A stretch of DNA of 18,738 nt. It comes from Acidobacteriota bacterium. GTDB lineage: Bacteria > Acidobacteriota > Thermoanaerobaculia > Multivoradales > SZUA-115. The position numbers were made by a program, and so were the translations under genes. The DNA is taken from positions 1-18,738 of the forward strand of contig QIHU01000316.1 of assembly GCA_003231035.1 (NCBI GenBank), in the 5' to 3' direction. The notes below the pieces were generated by a model. It saw only the letters and a program-made list of their open reading frames with translations, had not been told where the DNA came from and did no database searches. Shown in pieces: positions 14,142-18,738 of the stretch (its first letter is position 1; every line of letters begins with the position of its first letter).

Positions 14142-15530
14142 CTACGAGGCCAGAACACTTTCAGCCGAGACGTTGAGCCGCTTCATCATCTCGTGCAGGG
14201 TCGTCGGCTTGACCTGGAGCTTCTCCGCCGCCCGTTTCTGGATGCCACCGCAGGCCTGCAGCGCCTTGACGATCAACTGGCGCTCGTAGGAGGCTACGGC
14301 CTGCTTGAGTGACATGCCGTTGGTGTTCTGGCTCGGCGGCTGGCTGGGGAGTCCCGAACCCGGCTGACGCACCGACTGAGGGAGCAGTTGAACATCGAGC
14401 TGTGAGCCCGACGAGAGGACGACCGCCCTTTCGATGGCGTTTTCCAACTCCCGAACGTTACCCGGCCAGGCGTAGTCGACCAGCAGCTGCATGGCACTGG
14501 GCATGATCGCCTCCAGCGGCTTCTCGTTCTCCTCGGTGTAGCGGCCGAGGAAGTGCTGCGCGAGCAGCGGAATGTCCTCGGTGCGACTGCGCAAGGGCGG
14601 CAGCTGGACACTGATTACGTTGAGTCGATAGAAAAGGTCTTCCCGGAAGCGACCCGCTTGGACCTCGACTTCGAGGTCGGCATTGGTTGCGGCGATGATC
14701 CGCACATCGGCCTTCAGCGTCTCGGTTCCACCGAGGCGCATGAACTCTTTCTCTTGGATCACGCGCAGGAGCTTGGCCTGTGTTTCTAGCGGCACGTTGC
14801 CAATCTCGTCGAAGAAGATCGACCCCTCGTCGGCCATCTCGAAGAGGCCCTTCTTACTACTCACCGCGCCGGTGAAGGCCCCTCTGACGTGACCGAAGAG
14901 GTTACTCTCCAGGAGATCGGCCGGCATGGAACCGGAATTGACGGTCACGAAAGGGCCGTCAGAACGCCGCGAATGGAGGTGGATCGCCTTGGCCACCAAC
15001 TCCTTGCCGGTTCCGCTCTCGCCGGTGACCAGGATGTTGCTCTTCGAGGGCGCCGCCAACCGCACCAGTTCGAAGACCTCCTGCATCGGCTTGCTCTTGC
15101 CGATGATGTTGTCGAAGCCGAAGCGTTGTCGCAGTTGCTCCTTGAGGGCGCGATTCTCCTCGCGCAGGGACTGCCGTTCCAACCCCTGGCGTACGGTCAG
15201 CAGGACCTCTTCGTTCTTGAATGGCTTGGAGATGTAGTGGAAGGCCCCGGCCCGCATCGCTTCGATCGCACTCTCGATCGACGAGTGAGCGGTGATCACC
15301 ACCACCATTTGGTCTGGGTACTTGGCGCGGATCTGCAACAAGACCTCTTGGCCGCTCATCCCCGGCAACATCAAGTCGAGAAGCACCAGATCGATCTCTT
15401 CGCGATCCAGCATCACCAGCGCCTCTTCGCCGGTCCTCGCACACACCGCCTGGTGGCCTTCCTTGCGAATCAAGGTAACGAGAATGTCCTGGAGAACCTC
15501 TTCATCGTCGACAACCAGGATACGTCTCAT
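14142..15530 (-). CDS. NtrC-family sigma-54-dependent response regulator
   Basis: The receiver domain (residues 1-120) has the acidic pair Asp8-Asp9, phospho-acceptor Asp52 (LVLLDLMLPG), Thr80 and Lys102. The AAA+ domain (about 142-378) has Walker A GESGTGKE at 170-177, the sigma-54 contact loop GAFTGA at 217-222, Walker B GSIFFDE at 236-242, the sensor region VRIIAATN, and arginine-finger region FREDLFYRLNV. The loop context FGHVRGAFTGA differs from the usual FGHEKGAFTGA. The C-terminal Fis-type HTH spans about 408-460 (RAAEKLQVKPTTLHEMMKRLNV). It should, when phosphorylated, open sigma-54 promoters using ATP. The start ATGA overlaps the kinase stop, so the kinase is its partner. The target genes are unknown; the kinase operon itself and the following metallopeptidase are candidates. 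Confidence 0.95.
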   Translation of the reverse strand: MRRILVVDDEEVLQDILVTLIRKEGHQAVCARTGEEALVMLDREEIDLVLLDLMLPGMSGQEVLLQIRAKYPDQMVVVITAHSSIESAIEAMRAGAFHYISKPFKNEEVLLTVRQGLERQSLREENRALKEQLRQRFGFDNIIGKSKPMQEVFELVRLAAPSKSNILVTGESGTGKELVAKAIHLHSRRSDGPFVTVNSGSMPADLLESNLFGHVRGAFTGAVSSKKGLFEMADEGSIFFDEIGNVPLETQAKLLRVIQEKEFMRLGGTETLKADVRIIAATNADLEVEVQAGRFREDLFYRLNVISVQLPPLRSRTEDIPLLAQHFLGRYTEENEKPLEAIMPSAMQLLVDYAWPGNVRELENAIERAVVLSSGSQLDVQLLPQSVRQPGSGLPSQPPSQNTNGMSLKQAVASYERQLIVKALQACGGIQKRAAEKLQVKPTTLHEMMKRLNVSAESVLAS

Positions 15531-18352
15531 CCCACCACACTACCTTCCGCGCCCAGATCGGAGTGGGTCGGCTCCGCCAGTTGGGTCTCCACCGGTAAGC
15601 AGACGGGCAACTCGACGACAAATCGGCTCCCCTCGTCCTCGACACTGCTCACCTTGAGCTCTCCGTCGTGGCGGCGAACGATCTCGTAGCTGATCGAAAG
15701 ACCCAAACCGGTTCCGCCCGAAGCGAGCTTGGTCGAGAAGAAGGGTTGGAAGATCTTCTCCATTTGCTCGCGACTCATCCCTTCGCCGTTGTCACGGACC
15801 ACCACCCGGGCCTGCTCGCCCTCACTCTCCACACTCACCGCGAGCCGGCCGGCGCCCGATTCGAGTGGGTCCATCGCATCGAGGGCGTTGACCGCCAGGT
15901 TGGTGAAAACCTGCTGCAACTCCGTACCGGAGCCTTCGACGAGCACCGCCGATTCCGGCAGGGTCAGATCGAGGGTTACCGCTGAATCCTCGATCCGGTC
16001 GCTGAGTAGATCGAACGTCTCGCGCAGAAGCACGCGGAGATCCAGAGAGCGCACTGTTTCTCTGCGATCCCGCGAGAACTCGAGCAAGCTGTTGACGATC
16101 CGCGAAGCCCGGAAAGTCTGGCGCTCCACCTTGAGCAAGAGGCTGTGGCGGGGATCGTCGACCGGCGTCTCTTCGAGGAGCATCTGCGCGTAGCTCGAGA
16201 TTCCGGTAATCGGCGTGTTGACCTCATGCGCCACCCCGGCGGCTAGCATGCCGAGCGAGGCCAGCCGGTCCTTCTCCTTGAGCTGGTTCTCAAGCTCCAC
16301 CCGCTCACTGACGTCATGCACCACCAGGATGCGTTGCCGATCACCGTCCACGGCGCCCAGTTCGGCGACGCTCAACTGGAAAGAACGTTCCCGCCCCTCA
16401 GCGAAGGTAATCTTGGTCTCGACCAAGCCGCTACCCGGCCGCGGAAGGGTGGCTGGCAAGAGATCGTCAATCACCGCACCGCGCACTTCGGAGCGTTCCA
16501 TGTTGAGCAAGGCCGCGAAGGCCAGATTGCACGAGGTCACCCGATCGCCACTCCCCAATACCGCGATCCCGGCCGGGGTGGACTCAATGATGCCCTGGCT
16601 GTATTTCTCCAGCCGAACCACCTCGTCGAGCCGCAAGTGGAGTTCTTCGAGCAGCTGGGCATTCTCGAGCGCCAGCGCCGCCTGGTTGGCTACCTGGCGT
16701 ACCAGATCGACATCTTCGCTCGACAGCGGCATCATGTCCTGCTTGTAGCCCACCAGCAAAGTACCGACGCGGTGGCCGCGAACGCTCATCGGAAAGGCAT
16801 AGCGATAGCCGGCCATAAATAGACGTTGTACTGGCGAAGGCTCGCCAGTGGACAGTTCGGCACTGGGCACCGCTTCCACCTCGCGGTCCCAGAACTCATC
16901 GCCCAACGCGTCGAAGGCGAGTCGAGCCGGCAGCTCGGCCCGCGGCCGTACCGCCACCTGAGCCTCGCCTTGCGAGAGATAGAGGTTGAGTTCGCCAAAC
17001 TGAAGGCTTTCCTCCAACCGATCGAGGAGCGACGAACAGAGGGGGTCGAGCCGTCGTTCATGGAGCAGTTGATCGGCGAAACTCAGCAAGGAGCGACGCT
17101 GCTCGTAGTGGCCACGATGCTGCCAATGCTCGAGCGATGAGGCGATGGCCTTGCGGGTGGGCACCAGCAGACCGGCGATCGACAAACCGGCGATAAATGA
17201 GAGCAAATGGCGCGCTGTCGCCAAATCCTGCGGCATCCCGCGGCGCAGCCCCAAGTTGATCAAGGCAAACCCAAGGACGCCGATTAAGAGAGTCAGCGAG
17301 TAGGCGATGGTGTCGCGAACGATGATGTCGAGATCCCACAACTTGTAGCGCAAGATCGCGTAGCCGAAGGCCAGCGGCAAGAGGGCCAACGGCACCACCG
17401 AGGCCAACTCCAGTAGCTCAAAGCGTGGCAGCGAGAGGGCTGTTGGCACCACATTCAACAAGATGTAGGGCAGATAGCCCCCAGCAACGCCGAAAGCGAT
17501 CCAGCGCAGCTGTCGCCGCTGGTCCGCCTCCAGCTTGCCGCTCAAACGGTACGCCAAAACCAGGAGCGAGGCGAGGACGAAAACCGCCAGATGGTAGGTC
17601 TCGAGTCGCCCTTGCAAGAGCACCAGCCGTGCACTCGGCGGTCCCGAGAAGAGACGGCCAGCAAAGAGCCCTTGATCGACCTGAACCGCCACCAAGAGAG
17701 CCGCCGGCAGATAGAGAAAAGGTAGGAACCGGCGCGCCTTGCCGCCTACGCCGAGCAGCGTTGGGAAGGCCAAGAACAGGTGGAGGGTCAGCGGAGCTAG
17801 GAGTGCCAAGGCCCAGCCATCGGCTAGGAAGATCGTTTTACCGATGGCGTCGAAGAAGCGCGGCTTGGTCAACAGGTAGGCCGCCGCCGAAACCACGCAC
17901 CACAGAAAGAACAGCAGCCCCGGCCGCCGTTGCGAACGCACCAGGGTAAAGAGTCCGATCAACAAGTAGGCCAAGCCGAGCACGATCTGCACGAGATAGG
18001 GCCAGTCGATGTCGAGACCGGGCCGATGATAGGTGACGGTAATCAGCTCCTCACCGCGCAAGAGGCCTAGTTCCACCTCTGGCGTGGCGATCAGTCGTTC
18101 ACGAACCGCCGCCGGAGTTCCCAGGGGCGCGCCCCCGACCAGGGAAATCTGATCGCCCGCTCGTAGCCCAGTGGGGGCCTCGGGCTCACCCTCCACGACC
18201 CAGACTCCGAGGCCAGTCTTGGCTGTAAAGCCCAACGACTGAAAGCTCTCCACCTTGCGCAGAATAGACAACCCGCCGAGGATCACCACCGCGACCGTCA
18301 ACAGCAGCGGCAGAATCAACCGACTCAACTTTCCCGCGTGTTGCCTGCTCAT
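15527..18352 (-). CDS. Sensor histidine kinase: TM, PDZ-like, multi-TM, GAF, PAS, HisKA, HATPase
   Basis: The 941-residue membrane kinase begins with a TM helix (about 12-30). A PDZ-like domain follows outside the membrane (about 35-110; LRAGDQISLVGG is the typical PDZ carboxylate-loop-distal motif). About eight or nine more TM helices lie between 118 and 398. The segment FGYAILRYKLWDLDIIVRDTIAYS is typical of ComP-like multi-TM sensor kinases. A GAF-like domain (about 420-570), a PAS domain (about 585-690; STPAGIAVLG) and the catalytic core follow. The phospho-acceptor is His709 in GVAHEVNTPITGI. The ATPase has N box NLAVNALDA, G1 DNGEGMS, F box FQPFFSTK and G2 GGTGLGLSIS. ATG 18352 is the start, overlapped by a six-codon upstream ORF. 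The stimulus is unknown; the PDZ domain suggests peptide or protein-tail sensing. Confidence 0.92.
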   Translation of the reverse strand: MSRQHAGKLSRLILPLLLTVAVVILGGLSILRKVESFQSLGFTAKTGLGVWVVEGEPEAPTGLRAGDQISLVGGAPLGTPAAVRERLIATPEVELGLLRGEELITVTYHRPGLDIDWPYLVQIVLGLAYLLIGLFTLVRSQRRPGLLFFLWCVVSAAAYLLTKPRFFDAIGKTIFLADGWALALLAPLTLHLFLAFPTLLGVGGKARRFLPFLYLPAALLVAVQVDQGLFAGRLFSGPPSARLVLLQGRLETYHLAVFVLASLLVLAYRLSGKLEADQRRQLRWIAFGVAGGYLPYILLNVVPTALSLPRFELLELASVVPLALLPLAFGYAILRYKLWDLDIIVRDTIAYSLTLLIGVLGFALINLGLRRGMPQDLATARHLLSFIAGLSIAGLLVPTRKAIASSLEHWQHRGHYEQRRSLLSFADQLLHERRLDPLCSSLLDRLEESLQFGELNLYLSQGEAQVAVRPRAELPARLAFDALGDEFWDREVEAVPSAELSTGEPSPVQRLFMAGYRYAFPMSVRGHRVGTLLVGYKQDMMPLSSEDVDLVRQVANQAALALENAQLLEELHLRLDEVVRLEKYSQGIIESTPAGIAVLGSGDRVTSCNLAFAALLNMERSEVRGAVIDDLLPATLPRPGSGLVETKITFAEGRERSFQLSVAELGAVDGDRQRILVVHDVSERVELENQLKEKDRLASLGMLAAGVAHEVNTPITGISSYAQMLLEETPVDDPRHSLLLKVERQTFRASRIVNSLLEFSRDRRETVRSLDLRVLLRETFDLLSDRIEDSAVTLDLTLPESAVLVEGSGTELQQVFTNLAVNALDAMDPLESGAGRLAVSVESEGEQARVVVRDNGEGMSREQMEKIFQPFFSTKLASGGTGLGLSISYEIVRRHDGELKVSSVEDEGSRFVVELPVCLPVETQLAEPTHSDLGAEGSVVG

Positions 18353-18369
18353 CGCTGTTGCCTGCTCAT
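18340..18369 (-). repeat. Duplicated start region of the kinase gene with a six-codon leader ORF
   Basis: ATGAGCAGGCAAC occurs at 18369-18357 and again at 18352-18340, seventeen bases apart, so the kinase start is duplicated out of frame. The upstream ATG 18369 opens a six-codon ORF (MSRQQR) whose TGA (18351-18349) overlaps the kinase ATG as ATGA. The AGCAGG inside the leader ORF lies eight bases before the kinase ATG and can act as its Shine-Dalgarno sequence. Confidence 0.7.
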
Positions 18370-18424
18370 GGTTAACGGAGAACTTCCTAGAGGTTCATGG
18401 AGCTAGAGGATCAAGGGGAATCAA

Positions 18425-18440
18425 AGCACACTCCATGCCA
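18425..18440 (-). promoter_or_regulatory. Sigma-54 (-24/-12) promoter candidate for the kinase-regulator operon
   Basis: The minus strand reads TGGCATG-N4-GTGCT, with the invariant GG and GC exactly ten bases apart. Against TGGCAYG-N4-TTGCW only the first T of the -12 element differs. A transcript starting about 12 bases downstream, near 18414, would have a leader of about 45 bases before the leader ORF. The operon encodes a sigma-54 activator, so self-activation fits. Confidence 0.5.
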
Positions 18441-18510
18441 CTGGTACAAAGGATTGAATCGGCCCCTAAAGCCCTCTGCCATAGCAGTTTACCGCCAAAA
18501 AACCAAATCA

Positions 18511-18539
18511 TTGGATCGCGTTCGAAAAACCGAATCCAA
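18511..18539. promoter_or_regulatory. Dyad TTGGAT-N17-ATCCAA: activator site or weak terminator
   Basis: Perfect 6-bp arms flank 17 bases that contain a further TCG/CGA match. It lies 70-100 bp upstream of the sigma-54 promoter candidate, the usual place for an NtrC-type enhancer site. It could instead end the upstream minus-strand gene: a T6 run follows about eight bases after the stem in that direction, but the stem is bulged and weak. Confidence 0.35.
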
Positions 18540-18593
18540 CCCGAGGGGCTAGGAATGGACCGCGGCAAGCGGGAAGAGGAAGGGGAATCCGAC

Positions 18594-18611
18594 GGAGGCG
18601 GAGGCGGAGGC
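18594..18611. repeat. Three tandem GGAGGC hexamers
   Basis: GGAGGC is repeated three times immediately after the stop of the upstream minus-strand gene (the stop codon shares one base). Such short repeats arise by slippage. No function is evident. Confidence 0.75.
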
Positions 18612-18738
18612 TAGAAGAGCTTGACTCGGAGGCTACCCAGGATGCGACTGCTGATCTCTTCGGCCTCTTCAGCGCCCGGAGTCCCCTTGGCCAATTCCAT
18701 GTCGAGCTGCAACGCCCAGTCGGCGGGCAGCTGACTGA
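18611..18738 (-). CDS. C-terminal end of an unidentified protein (partial)
   Basis: The minus strand is open from the right window edge to TAG at 18613-18611, giving the last 41 residues: SQLPADWALQLDMELAKGTP, then GAEEAEEISSRILGSLRVKLF. The alternating pattern of WALQLDMEL and RILGSLRVKLF and the final Phe recall the last strands of an outer-membrane beta-barrel. However, hydrophobic residues are not at the -3 and -5 positions expected of the classic barrel signal, so I do not assign a family. Codon use is like the neighbouring genes. It is in the same direction as the kinase operon but separated by about 240 bp containing likely control sites. Confidence 0.6.
   Translation of the reverse strand, partial: SQLPADWALQLDMELAKGTPGAEEAEEISSRILGSLRVKLF

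Noticed and set aside
14889..15689. 266-residue plus-strand open frame opposite the response regulator and kinase end
   Set aside because: Composition is His/Gln/Leu-rich shadow sequence; both minus-strand genes here are well conserved.
18369..18420. TTGATC with a TCTAGG 17 bases on as a sigma-70 promoter for the kinase
   Set aside because: The -10 matches only three of six bases, which is no better than chance.
18443..18458. TGGTAC-N6-TTGAA on the plus strand, considered as a sigma-54 promoter
   Set aside because: The -12 element lacks GC and it would read towards the 3' end of an opposing gene.
18255..18614. 119-residue plus-strand open frame across the kinase 5' region
   Set aside because: It overlaps the kinase start and control region and ends in the Gly-rich hexamer repeat; no family resemblance.

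Overview
The window is GC-rich, densely packed bacterial chromosome with short or no gaps between genes. It carries 12 complete protein genes and one partial gene at each edge. I see no rRNA, tRNA, CRISPR array, transposase or phage gene. A GWxTD-type secreted protein, an M14 metallopeptidase with a long C-terminal half, a SurA-N-only secreted protein and a PDZ/multi-TM sensor kinase together suggest a diderm bacterium, most likely Acidobacteriota (Thermoanaerobaculia-like) or a neighbouring phylum. That placement is inference from gene families; no marker was compared.

Left part (1-4400). A secreted GWxTD-domain protein runs off the left edge on the minus strand. It faces away from a plus-strand pair, a cysteine desulfurase and MnmA, which together build the 2-thiouridine of tRNA wobble positions. 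The divergent spacer holds two perfect palindromes that look like operators. Convergent to mnmA is rsmI (16S rRNA 2'-O-methyltransferase). rsmI shares a 27-bp divergent spacer with a SurA-N-like secreted protein; a self-symmetric -10-like box sits in that spacer.

Central part (4393-11205, minus strand). The order of transcription is rpmE (L31), prfA (RF1), an S51-type peptidase/amidotransferase-like protein, prmC (RF1/RF2 methyltransferase), murA and a soluble lytic transglycosylase. This is a translation-termination plus cell-wall cluster. prmC appears to start at a CTG codon inside the end of the S51-like gene, behind a strong Shine-Dalgarno sequence. The transglycosylase and the SurA-like gene converge and share the palindrome CTAATTAG, which supplies both stop codons.

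Right part (11287-18738, minus strand). A large sensor histidine kinase (TM-PDZ-multi-TM-GAF-PAS-HisKA-HATPase) overlaps an NtrC-type sigma-54 activator by ATGA. A secreted M14 metallopeptidase follows and ends at a perfect 19-bp hairpin. Upstream of the kinase there is a good sigma-54 promoter match (GG-N10-GC), a dyad 70-100 bp behind it, and a duplicated start region that makes a six-codon leader ORF. This suggests a self-activating sigma-54 circuit. The last 41 codons of an unidentified gene end the window.

Most genes are housekeeping genes with recognisable families. I do not see a wholly new system. The most interesting features are regulatory: the sigma-54 control region of the kinase operon, the CTG start of prmC, the symmetric promoter between rsmI and the SurA-like gene, and the operator-like palindromes before the desulfurase.
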